NCBI GenBank assembly: GCA_934095825.1
Contig: CAKOKQ010000015.1
Span: 1 to 32,252, forward strand
Direction of reading: 5' to 3'
Length of the DNA: 32,252 nt
DNA from: an uncultured Bacilli bacterium
Lineage (GTDB): Bacteria; Bacillota_I; Bacilli_A; RF39; UBA660
The notes under the pieces were generated by a model. That model was given only the letters and a program-made list of their open reading frames with translations. It was not told the origin of the DNA and did no database searches. A program made the translations under genes and the position numbers. Below, piece by piece: positions 10,501 through 18,352 of the stretch; the stretch's first letter is position 1, and every line of letters begins with the position of its first letter.

Positions 10501-13500
10501 AATTTAAAAGCAGCCTTACTTAGCGATAAAATAATAAATAAAAACGAGACTTCTGAGGAAGTAAAATATAAATGTGGCTTTATTTTTAAAATATGGAATT
10601 GTAAAAAAACGGTTAATAATGTAGAAATTTCGGAATCGGATCCAGATTATACTAAGGATGAATCTCAAGCCTTTATTGATTTTATTGGTAATATAAATTC
10701 TTTACTTACTGATGATAAAATTAATTATCAGACTCTTAAAAATGAACTAAATCAAATATATGAAGCTACCAAAACCAATGGAACAATAGTTGATAATTAT
10801 ACTAAGGGTTTCGTTGAAACAATCTTTAATCTTGTTAAAGAAGTAAAAAATAAAGATACTTTGAAACATGTTTTAAATGGACTAACAGAGTTTGGTAAAA
10901 GTGTAACTGATGGTACTATTTTAGAGAAAAAGCCCTCATTAGACTCAATTCGTAATTTAGCTCAAAATATGTCTAGTGCTATTCAAGGAACATTACAAAC
11001 TGCAACTTCTAGTGTTGGTAATATTATTGATCAGTTGAAAAGCATCTCCTTAAAGATTCCAAATGCTAGCGTTAATGATTTATCTGATATAATGAATTTA
11101 TTTACTAAAGCTACTACAACCGATTGGGAACATTGCATTATTGGTAATACTGATCCCGATGGTAATGCCTATGAAGTACAAGGTCAAAACATGTATTGCT
11201 CAATTAGTTGTAAAGAAGATTATGCCTTCAAAATGCCTGGTAACTTGGGCACTGCTTATGTCGGCCAAAACTTAACGACAAATTTAGATAATATATATCA
11301 AGCAACTGTTGGCATTGCTGGTCAAAGAACTTGTGTTACGACTGCTATCGATAATGATGCCTATGTTCGTGATGCTTTTGATAAAAAGCAAGAAATTGTT
11401 GAAAAATATAATGAAATAATGAAAACATACAATCAACAAAACGAGTTATTAAATAATAATAATGGCGAGATTGTTGCTGCTCATCAAACTGGAATAGGCA
11501 ATTTTGGACAGACAGAAATCGAGAATTTAAAAAATGCTATTGAAAAAAAATTAGGAGTAATATTTCAAGATTCTGTTAAAGAATTCGTTAACAATTTAGT
11601 AGCGCCTGATGTTTCACCGGAAGAAAAAAACAGAATTTCTTCTCAACTTATTAATGAAGCAGCAGATGTTATAAAAGGCATTGGAGGCAGTATATTATCT
11701 CAAATAATGTCCGGTGAGAAGAATATTTCTCAATTATTTACTAAGGAAGAAATGACCACCCTATTAACGGAAGCTTTTAAATCAAAAATTGATGAATACA
11801 AAGAAAATTTTAAACCCGCATTAGAGAAAGCTGTAAATTATTTTATTAGTCATATTGGGGAAGTAGCATCCGATAGTGTGTTGGCTCTGGCGGGTGATGC
11901 TGCTAAATTAGGTGTAGCCTTTGGTCTTGCGACGGCTTGTCATAGTGCTAAGCTATTAAATGGTTTCCCCGTTGTTGGAAATATTTTAGCAGCCGCTATT
12001 GAAGGCGTTTGTGAAGTATATGCATCGGTTACAACGGCTGTTGTACCAGCATTATCTGCAGCATCTCAGTGGAGTGGAGGACTTTTCTTAGGATATTATA
12101 AACCAGCCAAAACTAGTTATGATTTTCAATACGGAGTTTATAGTTACGGAAACTTACCAGCAGAAGGCTTACTTTCTTGTAAAAAAGAATACGAATTTAA
12201 AAATGATGATAATTATTATACTAATGTTTTAAATGGAGATATTGTTTGCGTTGGTACTGATTCTGGCAAAGGTACACTAAAAGGTAACGAAATATTTATT
12301 CCTGTTTTAGAGCCAGGATCATATAACCCAAGTTTCTTCTCCTTTGGTATATTCATAGATTTTGTTAAATTTGGGCAAGGCATTGCCAAAATACAAGAGC
12401 TGTCCGCTAAAATACCGGAGCTATTAACTGATATTAGTGGTTTTACTTCGGGAAGTCTAACCGATTTAATTGGAACATTAGCTAATCCTAATCTTTCAGC
12501 CTTAAACCAAATCAAGAATTATGCAACAACTAAAGATGCTAATGGTAAAACAAAATTAAATGTTGATACTGATAACATGCAAAAATTATTCCCTGCTATT
12601 TTTAACTATATATCCGCAAATGCTAGTTACGCATCATCGGCTTTAACTGAATTAATAGATATTAGCATGAATGCTGTATATAATCTTCTTGGAGGATTAA
12701 ATCCTTATTTTGCATCGCTTGCTGATGTTAATAACACACTATTAGATCAAAAGCAGGAATATAATGATCTTAGAACCGATCTATCTAAACTAGCCCAAAA
12801 TATGCATGACTGTACGGTTTGGGAAAATAGTTTTTCATTTGATCCTAAAGTAACATTTACTTATGGTTATCGCTACTTTGGCGCTGTAAAGTCATCCACT
12901 ACCGAAACCGTTAATTTAGAAATGATAAATAAACAGGAACAACCGGAAGAGGTATATTATTACTGTGATTCTGATGTTAAAATTAATGATATTCAGTCTT
13001 TGAATACCATATTTAAAGGTAAATGTACAACATCTGATGGTATTATTGGTGGGATTTTGTCCGCTTTACTTGGTGATAACGAAACATTTGGAGCAATCAG
13101 TTCATTTATTCATGATAATTCTGGTGTTATTAGATCATTTATGAAAAATGATAAAGTAAAGCAATACCTTGGCAATTATTACAATACCATTTGTGTTTTT
13201 GGGGGCGAAGACCTATGCGTTAGTTCCAAAGATGATGAATTAATTACTGGCATTCCTGGTGATATCGTTTATCAAATGACTGAAAACGCTTCACTTAAGG
13301 ATACCATTGCAAGAATTCAAAATAGTTTTACTCAAAATTCAAAAGATTTAATCAATTCTGTTATAAGTGGCAAAATAATAAGCGATTTTATAAGTGCAAT
13401 TTCTACTAATTTCCGTTATGGTCCATCTAGAAAAGATGAAATGTCTTATCGTAATGTTGGCCGTGTCGTTAGAATCTCTAGATATGGTAACCCAGGTGTT

Positions 13501-14910
13501 TCTATCTCAGGAATCGATACACTTCGATTTGCGGAAAATATGGTAACTTATGTTGCTAACTATCTAAATGTACCTAAAAATACGATAGTAACCAAAATTT
13601 ATGATGCAATTACCTCTATAAATGGTGGCGGTTCTCAAAAGTTTGTTTATTTTAGGTCTAGTAAACCATACTTTACATACTCTAATAAAGGAATATATAC
13701 ATCAAGCACTAATAGTTCTGATAAGATACCTGTTGATTATGGGGATAAAGCTCTATTTGATGATAAAATTTCTTCTGGAATTAAAAATGCAGATGGAACA
13801 GAAGCAGCAAAAACTCCAACTGGTAAGGTTTATCCTATTGCCTTATCAACAACTCCAGGCACATATTTTTATCGATTAACTATTAATAATATAGGTCAAT
13901 ATTACAATAACAATTTTGCTTTAGGTCGAATAGTAGATGACAATGGTTATATTAATGGTATCATGGAAAATAAATATGTTTGTTCATATAAAGTTGAAAC
14001 GGCAACTAATAATTGTGATCCGAGCGATCCAGAATGTTCTGATAATTGTGATCCCAATGATCCAGAATGTTCTGATAATAATCCAATCTGCTCTGATTTA
14101 ATAGAACAAGCAAAAGATGTTTGTAAAACTAAAAATGGTGAATATTTTAAAGATTTATATCATAGTGCCGCTAAAGATTACTATAATACAGATAACAAGG
14201 CCAATTGGACTAATTGTATAAATAAGTTATTAGAAAATAATAATACAACTTGTTGTGATTACATAAGTTCGGATATTCCTGATACTGCGGAAGAAATCTA
14301 TAATCAAGTGTGCTCAGGTAGTAGTTGTCCTCCTGGAGATAGTAGTTGTTCTAGTAAACCTGATGGTAATTGTAAAGGCTTCCATCTTCTTGCCTGTGTA
14401 AATTCTAATGAAGAAGTTTGCAAAAAATTAAACCAAAACACGACATCAAAGGATTATAATGTTACTGAAAGTGGTCAAACAGCTTTAATTAAAAATAATG
14501 GTGGTTTAGAATTTTATACCAAAGTTGTTTCTAATTACAATTTATTCCCTAATGGCATTGATGCTAAAGGCGATAACTGGAAAGATACTACTTCTGGTAA
14601 TGAAGCTCGTGATGAAAATAATAAACCAGTTAAACAAAAAATTTCTAGCATAATTAGTGATATTGAAAGTAAAGGCGATAGTATTTATGATGATGACCCT
14701 GAATACTATATTGAATTAAATAGTGCTTGTATGTCCAAGATAAAAGAATATAATAATCATCAAGAAATTAATGATTTAGGTTTCGGTGATTATACTGGTG
14801 GTATTGAAAACTTAGCAACTAGAAAATATCGTAGTGAATTCTTAAAAGACTTAGAAACTAATTCTGAGTATCAAGATTGCGCTAAGATGATTCAAAATAA
14901 CTTAGATTAA
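7561..14910 (+). CDS. Giant secreted protein (2449 residues) with M23 peptidase domain
   Basis: The N-terminus (MKKVGRLLLLLFAIFFCNLEITLAE) is a signal peptide. Residues about 545-685 form an M23/LytM metallopeptidase domain with its key residues intact: H554 and D558 in HNGIDF, H610 in RYLHLD, and H651/H653 in GPHLHFD. The expected reaction is cleavage of peptidoglycan cross-bridges. An upstream segment (about 260-420) contains AYCADNGG and FCIDPGLTGP, which faintly recall thioester-adhesin domains; this is weak. Residues about 880-1830 are mostly helical and include a very hydrophobic alanine/glycine-rich stretch near 1437-1516. Near 2151-2172 a cysteine-rich unit is tandemly repeated (CDPSDPECSDN). 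Many cysteines suggest disulphides. There is no clear C-terminal anchor. It is far larger than ordinary LytM enzymes; a cell-wall-penetrating surface or secretion structure is inferred. Confidence 0.78.
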   Translation: MKKVGRLLLLLFAIFFCNLEITLAEDPETYECYLKFKVSDVKEKTMSIKSIISQCYDHPFVAGANGTWKVIYSNSKHMFVNTKTKSVKFSKLNDLEKSEKQYEWYGEIVRIGYESTTNNYDYRLHLTFLEDSQINGNGKCCRNLTNNGTNYYWDLTGNSSCNTVSDATSQDACLMKNGTDSAEEIEDKEVCILTGKKYHWGKLSSITSGSKEVPNLSKEDCNTKMKEQATIDNIEGNAKVEEANKNIESTTTDSSITDTGESACKDYKIIRVRTYNPKSSNANTSILNTTSDYFKSPVTKNSDLSYYNVYKAYCADNGGQENVSSFCIDPGLTGPTETPVNYIVSKTISPNTPFGKGVYRLYSHWYKNETGRAEILKGFNPSIGQVKKNGKNQGSISEDTVKNDYIDYIVNNVARLLVYNYGKNDNPSISFECDTSGNKNRCSKNGWAGKEIGYYSVNDFPDSSATTEYSRDILRRIWNDVKQYIADDKNDSQAESSNVVASSNWIIPIKKFTKLVGDFRSGSSMGRYCNYVKGDGKYSAEAFARNEAENIHKHNGIDFTINPSEVGKVAVYAAQTGIVKYAGNHGNMGNAVVIIVKTADGKELRTRYLHLDSIDKSIKSKAAAKNEADKIVQKGEFLGYVGNTGDSSGPHLHFDISSNDVKEDKWETGSTLYSPRDYLPMSNIEICKQSNWQQNTPDIEASSDASSEEKVRSIKFELEEVSSGLTNNNQGFEAQFKIHLSSVGDTNDIEALNYITDANNPHWSISATTDTGESLNVDKIEQLTGFQTDGTTRDAEFKVTSNNALVGVSSKAKKIKLKFNIEYRSPYSISNILLLTSTGGGNENGKYQRFLTFLNGNIELSKTLPIDIANVEKDQCNPLFSLTCMPINTVSYLIEGTQSPEIFNQVMNGIDSVDRLTSVVQNSTALLEKLKNFDLNVNDILYIGSLAYNITDDLKHLNSIRSQLTNLLSSSEFDNNTTAKNLKAALLSDKIINKNETSEEVKYKCGFIFKIWNCKKTVNNVEISESDPDYTKDESQAFIDFIGNINSLLTDDKINYQTLKNELNQIYEATKTNGTIVDNYTKGFVETIFNLVKEVKNKDTLKHVLNGLTEFGKSVTDGTILEKKPSLDSIRNLAQNMSSAIQGTLQTATSSVGNIIDQLKSISLKIPNASVNDLSDIMNLFTKATTTDWEHCIIGNTDPDGNAYEVQGQNMYCSISCKEDYAFKMPGNLGTAYVGQNLTTNLDNIYQATVGIAGQRTCVTTAIDNDAYVRDAFDKKQEIVEKYNEIMKTYNQQNELLNNNNGEIVAAHQTGIGNFGQTEIENLKNAIEKKLGVIFQDSVKEFVNNLVAPDVSPEEKNRISSQLINEAADVIKGIGGSILSQIMSGEKNISQLFTKEEMTTLLTEAFKSKIDEYKENFKPALEKAVNYFISHIGEVASDSVLALAGDAAKLGVAFGLATACHSAKLLNGFPVVGNILAAAIEGVCEVYASVTTAVVPALSAASQWSGGLFLGYYKPAKTSYDFQYGVYSYGNLPAEGLLSCKKEYEFKNDDNYYTNVLNGDIVCVGTDSGKGTLKGNEIFIPVLEPGSYNPSFFSFGIFIDFVKFGQGIAKIQELSAKIPELLTDISGFTSGSLTDLIGTLANPNLSALNQIKNYATTKDANGKTKLNVDTDNMQKLFPAIFNYISANASYASSALTELIDISMNAVYNLLGGLNPYFASLADVNNTLLDQKQEYNDLRTDLSKLAQNMHDCTVWENSFSFDPKVTFTYGYRYFGAVKSSTTETVNLEMINKQEQPEEVYYYCDSDVKINDIQSLNTIFKGKCTTSDGIIGGILSALLGDNETFGAISSFIHDNSGVIRSFMKNDKVKQYLGNYYNTICVFGGEDLCVSSKDDELITGIPGDIVYQMTENASLKDTIARIQNSFTQNSKDLINSVISGKIISDFISAISTNFRYGPSRKDEMSYRNVGRVVRISRYGNPGVSISGIDTLRFAENMVTYVANYLNVPKNTIVTKIYDAITSINGGGSQKFVYFRSSKPYFTYSNKGIYTSSTNSSDKIPVDYGDKALFDDKISSGIKNADGTEAAKTPTGKVYPIALSTTPGTYFYRLTINNIGQYYNNNFALGRIVDDNGYINGIMENKYVCSYKVETATNNCDPSDPECSDNCDPNDPECSDNNPICSDLIEQAKDVCKTKNGEYFKDLYHSAAKDYYNTDNKANWTNCINKLLENNNTTCCDYISSDIPDTAEEIYNQVCSGSSCPPGDSSCSSKPDGNCKGFHLLACVNSNEEVCKKLNQNTTSKDYNVTESGQTALIKNNGGLEFYTKVVSNYNLFPNGIDAKGDNWKDTTSGNEARDENNKPVKQKISSIISDIESKGDSIYDDDPEYYIELNSACMSKIKEYNNHQEINDLGFGDYTGGIENLATRKYRSEFLKDLETNSEYQDCAKMIQNNLD
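14011..14076 (+). repeat. Two tandem 33-bp units inside the giant gene
   Basis: Units at 14011-14043 and 14044-14076 differ at only a few bases and encode NCDPSDPECSD and NCDPNDPECSD. The acidic, cysteine-bearing unit is probably a flexible or calcium-binding linker; that role is inferred. Confidence 0.8.
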
Positions 14911-14926
14911 GAAAGGATGATAGAAA

Positions 14927-15718
14927 ATGAAAGAGTCCTACTGGGGTTACTGGCTAGTAATGCTTGGTATCATGGTAGTTGGTGTTATGTTACTTGTTAA
15001 CAGCACCACTACCGGTACTACCCACGATTATTATGAACTAAAGGAAACCGCCTCGGCCTCTATGGTTGATGCTGTTGACTATTCCTATTATCGTTTATAT
15101 AGTGATATTCGTATTGATAAGCAAAAATTCATTGAAAACTTTCTTCGCCGTTTCTCAGAATCAGCAAGTATGACTAAAAAATATGCTATTGGTTTTTATG
15201 ATATTCACGAAGTACCACCTAAGGTTAGTATTAAAATATCAAGTAGTAGTAATACCGTCAACATTGCTAATCAAGCTAATCAATTTGATTTAGTTAATAA
15301 AATAGATATGATTTTAGTAACGGGAACAAAAGCTGAAAAAATAGAAGGAAAAGTGTCTCTTTGTCCAACCGTCGATTTTAATATGAATTTAGCTAAAGCC
15401 ATTCAAAAAATTTTCAAAGGCCAAACTGTGTCTGATTTTTCACCAAACTTAAATAGTCGTTTAAAAGGACAACTTAATAATTTTAGTAATTTAAAGGCAT
15501 GGTATTTGCAAAATCGTAGTTTAGATAATGATGAGAAGTATTTTTTAGAATTTAAAGTAGCTTTTTATCTAGACTTTGAAAATGCATTTGCCCAAATAGG
15601 AATAACTGAAAAACAGGTTATAACCTTTGATCCGACCTATGCATCGGAAAACGACTTAGGTATCATAGGGCAGGCTAAAAATTTAGGCTGGTTAAGCTTT
15701 GATGCTAATCGCAGTTAA
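14927..15718 (+). CDS. Membrane-anchored protein, last gene of the surface operon
   Basis: This 263-residue protein has one N-terminal membrane helix (about residues 7-26, YWLVMLGIMVVGVMLLV), followed by an outer region beginning with a helical stretch (YYELKETASASMVDAVD). That plan resembles TadE-like pseudopilins or small anchored assembly proteins, but no diagnostic motif is present. A conserved protein family of unknown function seems likely, but I cannot name it with confidence. AAAGGATG precedes the ATG, and the gap from the giant gene is 16 bases, so the two are probably co-translated. A terminator starts at its stop codon and ends the operon. Confidence 0.68.
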   Translation: MKESYWGYWLVMLGIMVVGVMLLVNSTTTGTTHDYYELKETASASMVDAVDYSYYRLYSDIRIDKQKFIENFLRRFSESASMTKKYAIGFYDIHEVPPKVSIKISSSSNTVNIANQANQFDLVNKIDMILVTGTKAEKIEGKVSLCPTVDFNMNLAKAIQKIFKGQTVSDFSPNLNSRLKGQLNNFSNLKAWYLQNRSLDNDEKYFLEFKVAFYLDFENAFAQIGITEKQVITFDPTYASENDLGIIGQAKNLGWLSFDANRS

Positions 15719-15750
15719 AGATATGTAAAATTCTTGCATATCTTTTTTTT
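15717..15750 (+). terminator. Terminator of the surface-apparatus operon
   Basis: Perfect 9-bp stem AAAGATATG (15717-15725) with CATATCTTT (15737-15745), ending in a run of eight T residues. Confidence 0.85.
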
Positions 15751-15777
15751 CTGTGTTATTTTACTTTTGGTGATATC

Positions 15778-16542
15778 ATGCAAATAATTAAATATACTAA
15801 AAAAGGTTCTAATAAATATGAACTTACGCTAAAAGATAATACTAAACTAATTTTATATACTGATCTTATCTTAAAATATAATCTTTTAATAATAAAAAAA
15901 ATAGATGATAATATTTTAAAAGAAATATACAATGATAATTTAAAACTAGATTGTTATTATAAGACCATAAAGTATTTAAAAAATCAAAAATGTACTAAAG
16001 ATATAAAAAATTATCTAAAGGATTATCCATCTAATATTACTAGCTATGTTATATCTAGATTAACAAAAGAAGGATATTTAAATGATAATAATTATATTAA
16101 ATCTTATATAAATACTAAAATAAATTTAAGTAACGATGGCTATTATAAAATATATTATGCTTTAAAAGAAAAAGACTTAGATGATAATCTTATCAAAGAA
16201 TCTTTAGATGTTATTGATGATAATACTTGGTTAGAAAAGATAAATAGGATTATAAATACTAAATTAAAAAGTAATACTAAGTATAGTAATAAAGCTTTAC
16301 TTAATAAAATTAAGATTTATCTTAAAACTTTAGGTTATCAAGATTATTTAATTAATACTTCTTTAGGTAATATTAAACTTGATAATTCCAAAGAAGCTGA
16401 AAAGTTAAAAAAAGATTATGAAAAACTGTATAACAAATATAAAAATAAGTATGATAAATCTAAACTTAGTTATATCTTAACTGGTAAATTATATCAAAAA
16501 GGTTATGATATTGAGAAGATTAAAAATATAGTAGGGAAGTAA
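15778..16542 (+). CDS. recX: RecX family regulatory protein
   Basis: This 254-residue protein fits RecX, a small all-helical protein that binds the RecA filament and limits its activity in DNA repair. Typical features are a beta-rich N-terminal part, then repeated three-helix modules with motifs such as VISRLTKEGYLND (about 92-104), YYALKEKDLDDNLI and LSYILTGKLYQKGYDIEKI near the end. Length agrees with the long Bacilli-type RecX. The codon content is extremely AT-rich, giving many K, N, Y and I residues, so sequence identity to characterised RecX is probably low. GGTGAT lies just before the ATG. It lies between two terminators and so is probably monocistronic; recA itself is not in the window. 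Confidence 0.8.
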   Translation: MQIIKYTKKGSNKYELTLKDNTKLILYTDLILKYNLLIIKKIDDNILKEIYNDNLKLDCYYKTIKYLKNQKCTKDIKNYLKDYPSNITSYVISRLTKEGYLNDNNYIKSYINTKINLSNDGYYKIYYALKEKDLDDNLIKESLDVIDDNTWLEKINRIINTKLKSNTKYSNKALLNKIKIYLKTLGYQDYLINTSLGNIKLDNSKEAEKLKKDYEKLYNKYKNKYDKSKLSYILTGKLYQKGYDIEKIKNIVGK

Positions 16543-16566
16543 TAATAATTTTAAAAGACCATAAAA

Positions 16567-16599
16567 AAAACTATCAAGAAATTAATTCTTGGTAGTTTT
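16567..16599. terminator. Bidirectional terminator between recX and the prsA-like gene
   Basis: AAAACTATCAAGAA (16567-16580) pairs with TTCTTGGTAGTTTT (16586-16599) with one G-U pair and a 5-base loop. A-rich and T-rich edges on both sides allow it to work for the two convergent genes. Confidence 0.85.
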
Positions 16600-16605
16600 T
16601 ACATA

Positions 16606-17664
16606 TTATTTACTAGATGAATTAGATGAGTTAGAATTTTTACTTTCTTGAATCTTTAGAAGGGAATTTTGAATATAGTTAGTATAATTTGTATTTAAAT
16701 CATCATCAACAATATCCATACCATATTCTTTTCTAACAGCTTGCATTGATTTAATGTAGGCTTCTTGATTTTTAATTAAATAATCACTTACTAAAGCATC
16801 AAGAATTTTATCTCTGACATCATCTAGACTAGCTTTTTCTTTTGTTTCTGTACGATATACTAAATGATATCCTAATTCGGTTTCTACAATATTAGATGAA
16901 TATTCACCATCTTTTAACTTGTAAGCTTCGGTAACAAGTTTATCGTAGTTAGAACCTAGAGTATCTGTATTGATAAATCCTAAGTTACCACCTTCGTTTT
17001 TAGAAGAATCATCGTTAGAATATTCTTTTGCTAGTTCGCTAAAAGTATCAGCAATCTTACTCTTATCAGCAGCTTTTAATTTATCTAATGCTTCTTGAGC
17101 TTTAGCTTTAGCTTCATCTTTAGCTTTAGTCTTATCTTCATTAGAAGCATCAGAGGCATAGTTAACACTAATTAGAATATGGGAAACTTTAATATCCGGT
17201 TTAATTTCATCATTATAATATTTTTTGATTTCTTTTTCACTAATATTATTTTTAGCATAATCCTCAGCAGCCTTATTTTGGAGGTTACTTAAGTAAACAT
17301 AATTCTTATACTCATCAATAGTTTGATATCCAGTATAACTTTGTATCGCTGCAAGTAATTTATCTCCAAATTGTGATTCTAACTGACTCATAATAGACTC
17401 AGTACTTTTTTTTGCTTCATCTACATAATCACTATATTTCTTTTCTAAAATAGTTTTATCAATCATATTAAGAATAACTTCGGTACCATATTTACTCTTT
17501 AGTTCACTATAGAAATCATTAATACTAATTTTAACATCATCTTTAAATGTTACAATGGCTTGATCTCCATTTTCTAGTGTTGGTATTGTTTTTTTCCCAC
17601 AACCACTAAGTAATGTCATGCTGGCAAGACTAAGTGCTACTACTTTTTGTATTTTCTTCTTCAT
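16606..17664 (-). CDS. prsA: PrsA-like peptidyl-prolyl isomerase lipoprotein
   Basis: This foldase acts outside the membrane, helping exported proteins fold by isomerising prolyl bonds. The start at 17664 is chosen over one 13 codons upstream because it gives a standard lipoprotein signal and has AGAGGAGAG 9 bases ahead; the upstream ATG overlaps the promoter. Residues 1-21 are the signal, with lipobox LLSG-C22. Residues about 158-272 are a parvulin domain (VSHILI, GGNLGF, GYHLVY), flanked by the helical chaperone parts typical of PrsA. The serine/asparagine-rich C-terminus is low complexity. Length of 352 residues is slightly above the usual 280-340. With so many secreted proteins nearby it may serve them, which is inference. 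Confidence 0.88.
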   Translation of the reverse strand: MKKKIQKVVALSLASMTLLSGCGKKTIPTLENGDQAIVTFKDDVKISINDFYSELKSKYGTEVILNMIDKTILEKKYSDYVDEAKKSTESIMSQLESQFGDKLLAAIQSYTGYQTIDEYKNYVYLSNLQNKAAEDYAKNNISEKEIKKYYNDEIKPDIKVSHILISVNYASDASNEDKTKAKDEAKAKAQEALDKLKAADKSKIADTFSELAKEYSNDDSSKNEGGNLGFINTDTLGSNYDKLVTEAYKLKDGEYSSNIVETELGYHLVYRTETKEKASLDDVRDKILDALVSDYLIKNQEAYIKSMQAVRKEYGMDIVDDDLNTNYTNYIQNSLLKIQESKNSNSSNSSSK

Positions 17665-17685
17665 TTTTAATCTCTCCTCTAAAGC

Positions 17686-17694
17686 ATTATAGCA
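17686..17694 (-). promoter_or_regulatory. Extended -10 promoter for the prsA-like gene
   Basis: On the minus strand the sequence reads TGCTATAAT, an extended -10 element, 22 bases before the chosen ATG. No good -35 is visible, as expected for this promoter type. Confidence 0.6.
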
Positions 17695-17803
17695 TATTTG
17701 CAAGAAGTGTTACTACTAGTTTTCTTTATTTTGCTTAAATTTTGCTTAATTTCCGGGCTTTTTTATTATACTTTTACTTTTGGAAAACGGTTAGAGCAAG
17801 TTT

Positions 17804-18052
17804 TTAATTCTTTTTTTGCTCTTTTTGAATTCTTTCTACTTCTTTAACTGGTAAGTTTACAGCCATGGCAATTTGTTCGGGAGTTAATCCAAGCTTAGCT
17901 GAGTTTTTAATTATTTCTTTCTTAGAAGCAAGAGCTCCTTCAATTTTTCCATCATTGTGCGCAAGTTTGATGTCAGTATTCTTGAGCTTTTTTTTCTCTT
18001 CTTCTTTATTAACATACATTAATTCTTCAAAAATATTAGAATGTTTTTCCAT
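17804..18052 (-). CDS. Stand-alone C-terminal domain of an Rpn-family protein (RpnS-like)
   Basis: The 82-residue product matches the last 83 residues of the neighbouring Rpn protein along its whole length: both begin MEK, share LMYVNKEEE, KLKNTDI and TSKKE or ASKKE, then K(E/T)IKNSAKLGLT..QIA..VN and a final IQ(K)E. It has no nuclease domain. Its own ribosome site, GAGGTGAT, is 9 bases before the ATG, and the bases around that start resemble those around the internal start of the large gene, which suggests origin by duplication of that segment. In E. coli, Rpn proteins are toxic nucleases inhibited by their own internally translated C-terminal forms; an inhibitor or oligomerisation role here is inferred. 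It lies 48 bases after the large gene, on the same strand. Confidence 0.7.
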   Translation of the reverse strand: MEKHSNIFEELMYVNKEEEKKKLKNTDIKLAHNDGKIEGALASKKEIIKNSAKLGLTPEQIAMAVNLPVKEVERIQKEQKKN

Positions 18053-18100
18053 AAAACAATATCACCTCATTAATTATTTGAAAATATTTTTATTAAAATT

Positions 18101-18352
18101 CTATTTTTCTACGGGAACATTAATAGCAAATTCTTCTTGAATTTTAATTACTTCTTTTTCTGACATGTTAACAAGATCAGCTATTTGCGTGGCAGTTAGT
18201 CCCAGCTTAGCCGAGTTTTTAATCGTTTCCTTCTTAGAAGTAAGTTCACCTTCTTGACGAGCAATATTAATATCGGTATTCTTAAGCTTTTGCTCTTCTT
18301 CTTCCTTATTAACATACATTAATTCTTCTTCTATACTAGAAAATTTTTCCAT
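18101..18352 (-). CDS. Probable internally started short form of the Rpn protein (RpnS-like)
   Basis: An in-frame ATG inside the Rpn gene (Met223) is preceded on the minus strand by GAGGTGGTGG, with AGGTGG 8 bases before the ATG. This is a better ribosome site than that of the full-length gene. It would yield an 83-residue C-terminal domain, the same size and content as the separate gene at 17804-18052. Internal short forms that neutralise the large toxin are known for E. coli Rpn proteins. Translation here is predicted from the sequence, not shown. Confidence 0.6.
   Translation of the reverse strand: MEKFSSIEEELMYVNKEEEEQKLKNTDINIARQEGELTSKKETIKNSAKLGLTATQIADLVNMSEKEVIKIQEEFAINVPVEK

Noticed and set aside
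12216..12515. Minus-strand open frame inside the giant gene
   Set aside because: Lies wholly within a well-supported gene, with no ribosome site or recognisable product.
13622..13879. Alternative frame on the plus strand inside the giant gene
   Set aside because: Shadow of the main frame; composition is unlike real proteins here.
7561..14910. Conjugation (VirB/Tra) or Tad pilus system
   Set aside because: M23 domain and anchored partners fit loosely, but no ATPase, coupling protein, relaxase or prepilin peptidase is encoded in the window.
17865..18140. Plus-strand frame opposite the two Rpn-type genes
   Set aside because: The minus-strand genes have clear homology to each other and good starts; this frame runs across both and has neither.
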